Assembly: GCA_002422795.1 (NCBI GenBank)
Contig: DITJ01000004.1
Coordinates: 4,178 to 68,177 of the forward strand
Direction: 5' to 3'
Length of the DNA stretch: 64,000 nucleotides
From: Alphaproteobacteria bacterium UBA6187
Lineage (GTDB): Bacteria > Pseudomonadota > Alphaproteobacteria > Rickettsiales > UBA6187
This document shows positions 20,687 to 29,095 of this stretch, piece after piece. The stretch's first letter is position 1, and each line of letters starts with the position of its first letter. Both the position numbers and the translations under genes were made by a program. Below the pieces are notes generated by a model. That model saw nothing but the letters and a program-made list of their open reading frames with translations. It did not search any database and was not told where the DNA came from.

Positions 20687-23143
20687 ATGACAAATGATGA
20701 TTGGCGTGAAGAAACGCAAGGAAGGCTTGCAAAAAGTCTTATATATTGTGAACTAAAAGAAAAATGTAAGAATGATTCTTCTGGTGCTCAAGTTCTGGCA
20801 CTTGTAGATAATGCCACACATTATGCTTACCAGCGTACTAAAACAATCCTTCGTCACATGGGAGAGTATACCTTGCATGATGGTGACCATTTATTCAGGG
20901 TTCTGAACTTAATGGGAAAATTACTTACTAAAGAGGCGATTACCAAGCTTTCTGTACCAGAATTAATGCTTCTAATACTCAGTGCATTCTTTCATGATAT
21001 AGGAATGGCTCCGGATGAAAAGTCAGTTTTATCATGGAAAAAAGTATGGGATATTGCTCCAATTTTTGATGATGAAATTGATGAAGAGGAGTATGAAAAT
21101 TTCCGCAGGTACTACGCCTCTAGACCTGAAAAAGAATCGCAGATAGAAATTTTTACTACGCAAGGAAATACAAGCAACGCCACTTTAATTAAAGACTATC
21201 TTATAGTTGATTATATTAGAAGTACGCACGCTAACCGAGCCAGAGAAATTATAAAAAAAGATTGGGAAGGAAAAATAAAATATAGAGATAATGACCTGAC
21301 TATTGAATTTGCTTCAATTTGTTTTAGTCATAATGAAGATGCCTTATCCATATTAAATATGGATAAGAATTATCTTTGTGGGCCAGACGTGTTCGCATGC
21401 TTACCGCTGGTTGCTGTTATTCTAAGACTAGCAGATCTATTAGATTTTGATGCCAAAAGAACCCCAGCTATTCTATTTTCACATTTACTCGTAAGGCACC
21501 CCATATCGATAAGCGAATGGAATAAACACAGAGCTGTGGAATCTTGGTCTATTAACTCTGAATCAATACAATTTCATGCAAAATGCAAACACCCTGCTAT
21601 AGAATCTTCAATTCATTCTTTTTGTAATTTAATAGATAGTGAACTGAGCGCTTGTAATAATATTATCTCATCAATTAATGATTTTCACCGGAATAATAAT
21701 AGAAGTATTACTTTTGCAATTCCATTGCGTGTAGATAGAAGTAAAATTGAAACACAAAAAGATATATTAGGGAACCCTGAGTATACATATAGTGAAACTC
21801 AATTTAATTTGAGTAAAAATCAAGTAATTGATCTGTTGATGGGCACTAAACTATACGGAGATCCTGAAGCAGCATTAAGAGAATTAATTCAAAATTCTAT
21901 AGATGCTTGTCTTTTAAGATTTGCTATGGAAAAAAGTTGGAATAATCCTTATCTCCCTGAAATTAAAATAAAATATTATACAGAAAATAATGAGGATATT
22001 CTTGAGATAATTGATAATGGCACTGGTATGGATCAATATATAATTGACTCCTATTACTCAAAAATAGGATCATCATTTTATAAATCTGCTGATTTTTATA
22101 AATTAAAATCAGAATCCCAGGCAAATTTCACTCCCACTTCAAGGTTTGGAATTGGCATTTTATCATGTTTTATGGTCGCGGATTCTTTATCAGTAGATAC
22201 TAAAAGAATATATGGGCCTCAGGATTCTAGTAAGCCACTTAATGTCACGATTGAAGGACAAGAAAGTATTTTTTGGATTAAACCAGGTAATCGACAAATT
22301 GCAGGAACAACTACAAAACTCTTTCTAAGAAAAAATAAAAATCCTTGGCTGAGAATGGATGAAGATACATTTATTAAATCTGTGGAAAAAGTAATACCAA
22401 ATCCTCCATTTAAAATCTTGATTGAAACAAAATCACACCATAAATCTAGAGATGAAAATAGCTTTAAAGAAATAAAAATCGAATCCCTTAAAAATCACTC
22501 ATGGGATGAACATGATAATATTAAAGAATTTAAAATTGAATTTAATGATATTACAAAAGGATTTATTGGCTCCGCAATAGTAGCAGTACTTGAAAGCCAT
22601 GATTTTCCTATTGATAAAATAAAAATGCCTTCTAAAACTATTGAAATAGAAGGTGAGGTTTACAAATTAAAAAAATCAATTCGTTTGAATGGTAATAAGA
22701 TTAGCCTATCAACTACATCTATTACTATTAATGAAGATGGCGAAATTGAGGACTCAGACTCAGACACAGAACTTGCTAGCTCTAAATCAATTTTATCCCT
22801 TCATGGTATTGAAGTTCCTACAACTTTGTTTCCTTATTCCTGGAACATGCAAAAAAACCAAGTAAGTATAAGCTGGCCTCTTCCAATATTAATTGTAATA
22901 GATGTTTGTGGAAATAGGGATTTAGATCTAAATTCCTCAAGAACCCAGATTATAATGAGTGAGAAATGGACTAAATTAGAAGAAGATATATCTTTTGAAA
23001 TATTCTCAAGCATTGCTAATTCTGTGACTCAGGAATATTGGAGTAAATTAAAATCAGTACTTATAGAAAATACTGAAAATATCATATTAATTAATAGTTT
23101 AAATAAAGTAACACAAGAAATAGAGTTACCAGTATTTTCATAA
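20687..23143 (+). CDS. HD-domain plus Hsp90-like GHKL ATPase protein, probable defence partner
   Basis: This 818-residue two-part protein probably acts with the RloC-like ATPase. The N-terminal ~300 residues carry HD-type metal-site residues: His64 (LHDGDHLFRV), His103-Asp104 (FFHDIGM), His215 (CFSHNEDALSI) and Asp250/254 (LRLADLLDFD). From about 385 a GHKL ATPase follows: N-box Asn403 (ALRELIQNSIDA), G1 box DNGTGM (443-448) and G2 box SRFGIGILSCFM (486-497). A long C-terminal region follows. The Hsp90-like middle domain is not obvious. Such fusions occur in defence islands, but I know no characterised system with this exact pair. Confidence 0.8.
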   Translation: MTNDDWREETQGRLAKSLIYCELKEKCKNDSSGAQVLALVDNATHYAYQRTKTILRHMGEYTLHDGDHLFRVLNLMGKLLTKEAITKLSVPELMLLILSAFFHDIGMAPDEKSVLSWKKVWDIAPIFDDEIDEEEYENFRRYYASRPEKESQIEIFTTQGNTSNATLIKDYLIVDYIRSTHANRAREIIKKDWEGKIKYRDNDLTIEFASICFSHNEDALSILNMDKNYLCGPDVFACLPLVAVILRLADLLDFDAKRTPAILFSHLLVRHPISISEWNKHRAVESWSINSESIQFHAKCKHPAIESSIHSFCNLIDSELSACNNIISSINDFHRNNNRSITFAIPLRVDRSKIETQKDILGNPEYTYSETQFNLSKNQVIDLLMGTKLYGDPEAALRELIQNSIDACLLRFAMEKSWNNPYLPEIKIKYYTENNEDILEIIDNGTGMDQYIIDSYYSKIGSSFYKSADFYKLKSESQANFTPTSRFGIGILSCFMVADSLSVDTKRIYGPQDSSKPLNVTIEGQESIFWIKPGNRQIAGTTTKLFLRKNKNPWLRMDEDTFIKSVEKVIPNPPFKILIETKSHHKSRDENSFKEIKIESLKNHSWDEHDNIKEFKIEFNDITKGFIGSAIVAVLESHDFPIDKIKMPSKTIEIEGEVYKLKKSIRLNGNKISLSTTSITINEDGEIEDSDSDTELASSKSILSLHGIEVPTTLFPYSWNMQKNQVSISWPLPILIVIDVCGNRDLDLNSSRTQIIMSEKWTKLEEDISFEIFSSIANSVTQEYWSKLKSVLIENTENIILINSLNKVTQEIELPVFS

Positions 23144-23146
23144 TAA

Positions 23147-23587
23147 TTACCTTATATAGTAACTTACTTCTGATTCTCTTCTCTTAATTAGACCATTAAG
23201 TTTGTTTCCTGCAGACCATATCCACCTCATAAACTCTACTGGCACACCTTCATGCTCGTCAAGGTTTACTTTCCGGCGTAAGGTAGAACGTTGGAGCGCA
23301 CCAGATCCTAGGTTAAAGGTGAAGGATACCAGGGCATCGAATTGACCATCAGTAAGTAGAACAATAATAAGGCGGCAAACAGCTTGCTCAGCAATTTGTG
23401 TATCCTGGCGCAGTAATATTTCTCCTTCCTGGATGGTAATACCAGCCGCAAATTTTTCCTTCTCAAATTCCCTAACCACATGGCCATAACCAATTGTCGG
23501 GTATCCGGCGGGGCAAATATATATGCGGCTGGAGAAGCTTTCAAAACGTTTTATAAGCTCCAGGCCAGCTTGTGTTATGTGCCTCAT
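23147..23587 (-). CDS. GH24 phage endolysin with E-C-T catalytic triad
   Basis: This 146-residue peptidoglycan muramidase frees phage from the cell. The catalytic Glu is in IKRFESFSS. The residue matching T4 lysozyme Asp20 is Cys (IYICPAGYPTIGYGH), followed by the Thr five residues later. Cys at this site is known in some GH24 endolysins. The rest matches the family (FDALVSFTFNLGSGALQRSTL, then FMRWIWSAGN..GLIKRRESE). It overlaps the holin gene by 4 bp, forming a lysis cassette. Confidence 0.93.
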   Translation of the reverse strand: MRHITQAGLELIKRFESFSSRIYICPAGYPTIGYGHVVREFEKEKFAAGITIQEGEILLRQDTQIAEQAVCRLIIVLLTDGQFDALVSFTFNLGSGALQRSTLRRKVNLDEHEGVPVEFMRWIWSAGNKLNGLIKRRESEVSYYIR

Positions 23588-24039
23588 TTTCCACCCCGTA
23601 CTTTATGCATCGCCCGTTGGCCGAAGTAGAAACTAATAATTCCTGCGAATATCGCAGCATCTTCTTCCGTCCATAGTGTGCCGTATATGATAGAAATTGA
23701 TGAGGCCATGGTTTCCGGCATGGCATAGTATGCCAGCAATTTTACTGTGGCATATAGCAGAAAGAAGGCATAGGCCACGACCGGACGCACAGTGCCATTA
23801 AGTGCATCCACCCATTTGATGCCAGTGTAATAGGTTTTATATAATGCGCGGCTTTCCGCAATATCTCCCTGTACCTGAATTTCTTCCAGGCGGTTGGTAT
23901 GGCCTTGTCGTTGTTGCTCCAGTTGCAGTTCCAGGATTTTTAGCTCGTGCCGCCTATCTTGCGTATCGCGGAATAATTTTAACAAATCCGGGAAAGCCGC
24001 GCTAAGGAAGCCAAGCAGTGAACCTAATAATGTCATCAT
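23584..24039 (-). CDS. 3-TM phage/GTA-type holin
   Basis: This 151-residue membrane protein likely forms the lesion that lets the endolysin reach the wall. It has an N-terminal hydrophobic stretch (LLGSLLGFLSAAFP), a charged helical linker (residues ~25-65), then two membrane segments around VVAYAFFLLYATVKLLAYY and AAIFAGIISFYFGQRAM. The block WVDALNGTVRPVVAY and the ending FYFGQR are typical of the three-TM holins of gene-transfer agents and alphaproteobacterial phages. It is coupled to the endolysin gene by a 4-bp overlap. Confidence 0.85.
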   Translation of the reverse strand: MMTLLGSLLGFLSAAFPDLLKLFRDTQDRRHELKILELQLEQQRQGHTNRLEEIQVQGDIAESRALYKTYYTGIKWVDALNGTVRPVVAYAFFLLYATVKLLAYYAMPETMASSISIIYGTLWTEEDAAIFAGIISFYFGQRAMHKVRGGK

Positions 24040-24042
24040 AAA

Positions 24043-24291
24043 TTATACTCCATTGATTAATTGTTTAATTCCATGCCAGAGCGCCAGCAGGAAGCCGGAA
24101 ACTGTTGCGGCCACGCAGGAGCGTTTTGCCCATTTGATTATTTCTTCCGAGCCTTGACGGGATTTGCGCAAGTATAACATGTCGGCCTGCATGGCGTTGG
24201 GGTCGGCGGTATCCAGGCCGTATTTAGTCAAAGCATCCTGAATACCATCGCGAACGGCTTCGCGGATGGCTTGGCGTAGTTTCTCTTCCAT
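24043..24291 (-). CDS. small single-TM phage protein (DUF6127-like)
   Basis: This 82-residue protein begins at ATG 24291 (MEEKLRQAIREAVRDG), which has an AGGA Shine-Dalgarno; the longer frame overlaps the upstream gene and lacks a good site. The N-terminal half is a charged helix and the C-terminal half has one hydrophobic segment (CVAATVSGFLLALWHGI). It lies in the lysis cassette directly before the holin. The family name is from memory; a spanin-like or antiholin role is only a guess. Confidence 0.7.
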   Translation of the reverse strand: MEEKLRQAIREAVRDGIQDALTKYGLDTADPNAMQADMLYLRKSRQGSEEIIKWAKRSCVAATVSGFLLALWHGIKQLINGV

Positions 24292-24299
24292 GTGATTTC

Positions 24300-25073
24300 C
24301 TAAACTTGGATTGCTATATTCCATTTGGCGGAAAGATAAGCCTCTACCTGTTTGCGGATTGCTGTAGAAAGGGCGCGGCCATAAATAATAATTTCACCAA
24401 TATAAAAATCTGGTCCTTGCCCACCAATAATTGAAGCAACAGAAGGCGTTGTTATTACAGCACTATTGGTGGAAGAAAAAATATAAGGAGTGTTAATAGT
24501 TATGGCTTTGAATGTGTTTACATTTGCGCTTGCCTCCACGCCATTAATTGTGGCTATCCCACCTTGTGCGCCCCAGGACACAAATTTATCTTCACTATTA
24601 AGATGCAACCGCATGCCATAACCATCAGCAATGGTGCCGTAATTGCTGGTTTTAGAATAAAGCACTGGCCAGTTATTGTTATCGCTGGCATACAGGACAA
24701 CCATAAACATCGTATATGCGTCACTGAAACGCAGGCTAGCATGATCTGGTATTTGCAGCTGTTGGTTTGTGGCGGTTGCATGTATTGCGGATTTACCGTT
24801 AATGCCATTTGCCGCATATTGCATCCTTAAAGAAGCATTTGATTGTGCTGCATTATTGCCCAGGCTGGAGCGGTCTTGCACTAGTGCTATACCATTGGAA
24901 CTATCTATCTGTAAGGTTTTAGGGTTGGTAATATCAAGCCATAGACGCAAATCATCTATCTGGCGCGGGTCAAAACCCATAGATAGAACACCCTTGAATT
25001 GCGCGGCCAGCGCATCATCAAAGGTATTTGAATAATGATAAGCGTTTGGCATATTACCAAGTCCATGGTCCAT
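24300..25073 (-). CDS. LamG/concanavalin-like phage structural protein
   Basis: This 257-residue protein looks like a tail-fibre or appendage subunit. From about residue 38 it has the beta-rich pattern of LamG-like lectin domains (LRLWLDITNPKTLQID...VQDRSSLGNNAAQSNASLRMQY...TMFMVVLYASDNNNWPVLYS...FYIGEIIIYGRALSTAIRKQVEAYLSAKW). The ending is typical of these domains. Its start overlaps the end of the DUF2793 gene by 20 bp, so the two form a translation-coupled pair. Confidence 0.75.
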   Translation of the reverse strand: MDHGLGNMPNAYHYSNTFDDALAAQFKGVLSMGFDPRQIDDLRLWLDITNPKTLQIDSSNGIALVQDRSSLGNNAAQSNASLRMQYAANGINGKSAIHATATNQQLQIPDHASLRFSDAYTMFMVVLYASDNNNWPVLYSKTSNYGTIADGYGMRLHLNSEDKFVSWGAQGGIATINGVEASANVNTFKAITINTPYIFSSTNSAVITTPSVASIIGGQGPDFYIGEIIIYGRALSTAIRKQVEAYLSAKWNIAIQV

Positions 25074-25761
25074 GTGGTTGAAGGTATTGCATCGTGGTGT
25101 GCACCACCCCAGCAGTGAAATTACTTCCGTTGGCGGTTAGGCGGATATTCGTGTTGGAATAAAAAGCGGTAGGACCAATTACCCCGATATTTGTTGAATC
25201 CAGGCTTGCGCCGATAAAGTTACCAAATTTTGTGGTGTCGCCAGGAATGCCAATGCCGAATGAACTTGCACCAGTGATTGCAGTTATTACGCGCACATTC
25301 ACGGCCAGCAGTATTGCTCGGTCTGGGATTTGAATTGTAGAATCCTTGGATGCCCCGGTAACGCTTATATCCTCGCTCTTATGTTCCACCCGCAAATATT
25401 CCCCGGTGTCTTTCATGAGCAAACCTTCCGCCATCCAGGCCGAGCCATCATAAACATAAAACAGATCTTTGCTTTCCACCCAAAATTTCAGCAGTTTAAA
25501 TGGGGCAACAAAAAACCATCCACCTTCTATTGCCTGTGCGATATATTTTGATTTGTCACTCCATGCGCCAGTTGGTGAAGTGCCTATAATATAGCAATCA
25601 CCGAGTGTTGGAGAGCCGGGCGGCGTATTCAGGTTAATATCCTGCGCCACTGATTGCACCAGCACATCCAGCCGATTTAATGCTTCGTTGTGGGTTACTT
25701 CTTTTTGTGCCTGGGACGTGACTATATATGGCAGGCCAAGCCTTCCGGTGTTATTAGCCAT
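25054..25761 (-). CDS. DUF2793-family phage tail protein
   Basis: This 235-residue protein has a DUF2793 N-terminal domain: RLGLPYIVTSQAQKEVTHNEALNRLDVLVQ, then PGSPTLGDCYIIGTSPTGAWSDK...IAQAIEGGWFFVAPF. DUF2793 proteins sit downstream of tail-tip genes in alphaproteobacterial phages and gene-transfer agents and are thought to be part of the receptor-binding tail end. The C-terminal ~90 residues are beta-rich. Its neighbours are the LamG-like gene and, across a reversed two-gene insert, the truncated tail-tip gene. Confidence 0.88.
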   Translation of the reverse strand: MANNTGRLGLPYIVTSQAQKEVTHNEALNRLDVLVQSVAQDINLNTPPGSPTLGDCYIIGTSPTGAWSDKSKYIAQAIEGGWFFVAPFKLLKFWVESKDLFYVYDGSAWMAEGLLMKDTGEYLRVEHKSEDISVTGASKDSTIQIPDRAILLAVNVRVITAITGASSFGIGIPGDTTKFGNFIGASLDSTNIGVIGPTAFYSNTNIRLTANGSNFTAGVVHTTMQYLQPHGPWTW

Positions 25762-25795
25762 TTTATTTTTCCTGTTTAATGATTATGATGTTGGC

Positions 25796-26173
25796 ATGAG
25801 TAGAGAATTTTGCGACCACCTTATTGACCAGCTCTCCCCATGGGAAATTGTTACCGCCAAATCTATGTTTGGCGGCTTTGGCGTTTATCGTGCTGGCCAA
25901 ATATTCGCGATTATAATTGAAGATACGCTTTACTTTAAAGTTGATGATACCAACCGCCCAGATTATGAAGCAGCAGGTTCCGAGCCATTCACTTATGAAG
26001 TAAAAGACGGTAAAAAGCACAGCCTCGGCTACTGGTTAGTACCATCTGATATTATGGACGACCCGGAAGAATTATCCAAGTGGGCCGAAAAAGCATATCA
26101 AGTTGGCCTGCGTGCTGCTACAAAGAAGCCGAAGAAAAAATCTACAGTAAAACATAGGAATATAGATGGATAA
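25796..26173 (+). CDS. TfoX N-terminal-domain protein
   Basis: This 125-residue protein starts at ATG 25796 (MSREFCDHLIDQLSPWEIVTAKSMFGGFGVYRAGQIFAIIIEDTLYFKVDD). The pattern matches the TfoX N-terminal domain, a small fold of poorly defined role found as a stand-alone protein in many bacteria. It is on the opposite strand to the surrounding tail genes and overlaps the next gene by 8 bp, so these two form a small inserted cargo unit. Confidence 0.9.
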   Translation: MSREFCDHLIDQLSPWEIVTAKSMFGGFGVYRAGQIFAIIIEDTLYFKVDDTNRPDYEAAGSEPFTYEVKDGKKHSLGYWLVPSDIMDDPEELSKWAEKAYQVGLRAATKKPKKKSTVKHRNIDG

Positions 26174-26558
26174 TAACATTATTAATGAATGTCTAGCCTT
26201 ATCGCTGAAAGCAAAAATTACTTTTCCTGAAGTTATTATGAAACTTACTGCCGCAGGTGTGGAGCGGTATATTGCTGACTTGGTCGGCCTCAATGTACAT
26301 TATTACGGCACTAATGGCACAACTTACACGGCAGAGCTAGAGTTTGATGCAAAGAAAGTAGCGCCAACTTTTAATGCCGATGCAGTAAAATACGCTATTG
26401 CTGATAGCCAGCAAAAAGTTATTGATTACCAAATTTTTCTGCACAGCATAATGGCAGCAGGATGCAGTCACTATGAAGTTTTCATAACGGGTAAAAAAGT
26501 AATATACCTGGGACGCGATGGCGGCCAGCATACAGAACTATTTCCACAGGTGAAATAG
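26166..26558 (+). CDS. DUF1398 (YbcV-like) protein
   Basis: This 130-residue protein has the pattern AGVERYIADLVGLNVHYYGTNGTTYTAELEFD...VIDYQIFLHSIMAAGCSHYEVFITGKKVIYLGRDGGQHTELFP, typical of the DUF1398/YbcV family found in prophages and bacterial genomes. Function is unknown. It is coupled to the TfoX-like gene by an 8-bp overlap and ends directly against the convergent Ymh-family gene. Confidence 0.8.
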   Translation: MDNNIINECLALSLKAKITFPEVIMKLTAAGVERYIADLVGLNVHYYGTNGTTYTAELEFDAKKVAPTFNADAVKYAIADSQQKVIDYQIFLHSIMAAGCSHYEVFITGKKVIYLGRDGGQHTELFPQVK

Positions 26559-27527
26559 TTAAACATCTGCTGTAGCTGGTAGTGTCTCAGTAACAATTTT
26601 TAATTCTGCTTCATCTATTCTACGAGCTAACAAGCTTATAAATACAAGGTACTGACCTGCAGAAACTCCATTAAGGTCATGAGCCAATGAGTGTGATTTA
26701 GGGTTGCGTATGCCTTTATAAGCTCCTTGCAGCATTTGCATAAAACCAGCGTGTTCGTTTTTGCCGGATTCATCACCTATATCGGCTATGATAAGCATAG
26801 GATTTTTCACCGAAAAAACTTTACCAATCAAATCTTCTCCGTCTATTCCTCTTAATCCGGTTTTGTCTCTTATCAGGTCAAAGACACCAACTATAGCATC
26901 TAAAACTGCATTCCTATAATTACCATCTTCATAATGGTGCAATGAAGTTGCAATTACTTTAGGATGCAAAAGATTTTGAAAATTAACTACACTAGGGTCT
27001 TGCGGTTTTTTTACTACCGGCCTGTCAATTATTGTATAAATCTTTTTGCCATTCAGATATCCTTTTTGCGCATCTTGATCATAATGATTCATAAGATATT
27101 GTAAATCTTTGTACAATTCAGGAGTGTTTGTCCTAATTGAAATATGTGGCGTTGTACTTCCTGAAAAAACAGCCTCAACCATTGCCACTATTCTGTTATA
27201 AAATTCTGTCAAATATTTTTGAAGAACTGGAAGTATTTCATTGAGGCTTATTTCTTCATTATTGCCAAACTGTAAGGAGTCTTCTACAAGTTTTGAACAA
27301 ATGGTTTTATATTGAGCCTTGCAAACTTCTGCAATTTCAATAAATTGTCTATTGCTGCCAGAGCCACCAGACTCAGCAAATTTATAAATTACTGTGTTTA
27401 TCCCCCTTTGAAGAGGAGATAAAGTTTCATTTACAGTAAATGATAATAGTCTTTCAAGATCGTGTATTGAGGCCTGAGTCATATCTTCTATGTTTAAATT
27501 GAATAGCAAATGATATTGATTCAACAC
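26559..27527 (-). CDS. TIGR02391 (Ymh) family protein with HEPN-like motif
   Basis: This protein has 322 residues. The C-terminal ~120 residues (HPKVIATSLHHYEDGNYRNAVLDAIVGVFDLIRDKTGLRGIDGEDL...GFMQMLQGAYKGIRNPKSHSL) match the TIGR02391/Ymh domain. The segment RNPKSHS is an R-x4-H motif with Asn after Arg, as in HEPN ribonucleases. The N-terminal ~200 residues are helical and unassigned. HEPN-type Ymh proteins are associated with phage defence and abortive infection. It lies between tail genes, like a lysogenic-conversion gene. Confidence 0.82.
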   Translation of the reverse strand: MLNQYHLLFNLNIEDMTQASIHDLERLLSFTVNETLSPLQRGINTVIYKFAESGGSGSNRQFIEIAEVCKAQYKTICSKLVEDSLQFGNNEEISLNEILPVLQKYLTEFYNRIVAMVEAVFSGSTTPHISIRTNTPELYKDLQYLMNHYDQDAQKGYLNGKKIYTIIDRPVVKKPQDPSVVNFQNLLHPKVIATSLHHYEDGNYRNAVLDAIVGVFDLIRDKTGLRGIDGEDLIGKVFSVKNPMLIIADIGDESGKNEHAGFMQMLQGAYKGIRNPKSHSLAHDLNGVSAGQYLVFISLLARRIDEAELKIVTETLPATADV

Positions 27528-27541
27528 CTTATTGGCAACAA

Positions 27542-28660
27542 TTAAAGAATAATGTCGCTATTATACCCTCTCCCAACCACCGCTGATAATTGATAAACCC
27601 TTACACTCACACTGCTTTGCGCAGAACCAAAATCTGTAGTCTGTTCAGCCGCGCTATATGAAGCCGAAGGTGAAGTTACAGCGATAGTACGTTTAACAGT
27701 GCTACCAGACATAATATCCACTTCATATTTTTCCGATTCTTCACCCAGCGCAACATCAACACCATCGCGCCATTCACCACCAATACGTGAGCGGCGAATC
27801 CAGCTTATGGTTAAATTACCAGAGCCATCACGCACGCCTTGTACATGAGCCGGGGCAAATGGTTTTAAATTGCGGCCAGTATAGGTAAAGGTTACTTCAT
27901 CAGTATTGGATAAAGTATTGCCAACACTTACAGCTTTATAAAACAGTTCACGCCCAATCAGGTTATTGGCAATGGCTATGGTATAAAGTGCCGGGCTGAG
28001 AAGAACAAATCTATCTCCGGCAGCATGACTGGCAATTGCCCATTCAGTTCCCTGACGACCGCGCAGCAGCTTACTTAGCTTATATTTGCGCTCATCGATA
28101 AGTTCAGCATTTTGGAATTGCACTAGTTCATCGCCGATAAGCGCAGCATTTGCACCATTATAAACAGCCAGCTCACTTACACTTGCTAGGCTTCCTGACG
28201 TAAGCACCACCTCCACCTCGTTTACATTATCCCATGTTTCAAATGAGCCAGATGCAAGGTTAGTAATGATAGCACCAAAAGTGGCAGCGCCAGCAAGGCC
28301 AGCCAGAAGATTAAAAGTATTACCGCCGGATTCTCCACCATCATCGGAGCGATAAATAGCAGAACCATTCCAGTTTGAGCCATCAGACGCTACACCGATA
28401 CGCAGTAAACCTTGGTTTAAGGTGTCAGTTGGCAGTGGCGGCGCATCTATGAATTGTACCAGCGTTCCAGGCACTAATACCGGAGGAGTTAAAGTTTTCC
28501 CGGTTTCGCCTGGCGGTGTATAAAAATCATAGGAACTGATATCTTCTGCAACGGCGCTGATTTTCATCAGGCCGTTGGATTCCATATCAGTTTTTGTGAC
28601 ACGCATTTCATGTGCCACACCGGATACTGTAACAGTTATTACGTCAGTCGGCTCTATCAG
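27542..28660 (-). pseudogene. C-terminal fragment of a GTA/phage tail-tip (host specificity) protein
   Basis: The frame has about 370 residues of tail-tip-like sequence (YDFYTPP...LVQFIDAPPLP...GATFGAIITNLASGSFETWDNVNEVEVVLTSGSLAS...LLRGRQGTEWAIASHAAGDRFVLL...FAPAHVQGVRDGSGNLTISWIRRSR), the C-terminal module of large gene-transfer-agent-type tail proteins that normally exceed 1000 residues. Homologous-looking sequence (LIEPTDVITVTVSG) continues upstream of the first GTG at 28618 to about 28660, then stops where a truncated ParB-like gene begins. The N-terminal two thirds are deleted. Confidence 0.85.
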
Positions 28661-28916
28661 CCAGGCGGTATGCTTTTATTTGTGCCGGGGAAAGTCCCTC
28701 AGCAATATGCACCGGAACTTTTTGTAATCCCAACTGCTGCGCAGCCTGCAGGCGTGTGTGGCCTGCAATAATTACCATATCGACATCCACCACAATTGGC
28801 TGGCGGAAGCCATACTCTTTAATGGAGGCGGCAACCTTAGATATTGCAGCATCATTCTTGCGAGGGTTCCGTGCATACGGAATCACCCGGTTTAGTGCAA
28901 CCAATTCTACTTTCAT
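28644..28916 (-). pseudogene. truncated ParB-like nuclease-domain protein
   Basis: This 90-residue N-terminal ParB/Srx fold has VELVALNRVIPYARNPRKNDAAISKVAASIKEYGFRQPIVVDVDMVIIAGHTRLQAAQQLGLQKVPVHIAEGLSPAQIKAYRLAD, then runs out after three residues. Family members in phages continue as YRLADNR... for several hundred residues, often with a methyltransferase domain, and lie near the terminase. The break coincides with the start of tail-tip sequence, so it is one side of a large deletion. Confidence 0.85.
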
Positions 28917-29095
28917 AGGCCATTTCGTTTGTAAGAGGTTTAAGTATTTGATATTACGCGATTCTGCCTCGTTCCAAACGAAACGAAATGCAAAGTTTTA
29001 GTCTGAGCCTGCGGAGATTCCGCGCCCGCCCTGCACCCGTGGGGGGACGGCCAGGGAGTACCTTTTTTTTAATCCATGTGATTGGTTGCGGTAGC
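28917..29095. other. 179-bp gap with locally GC-rich sequence, no gene called
   Basis: On the minus strand this follows the tail Z gene. It contains an A8 run followed by a GC-rich stretch that is open in one frame (about 45 codons, starting KKGTPWPSP) without a usable start codon. It may be the remnant of another phage gene. Confidence 0.35.
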
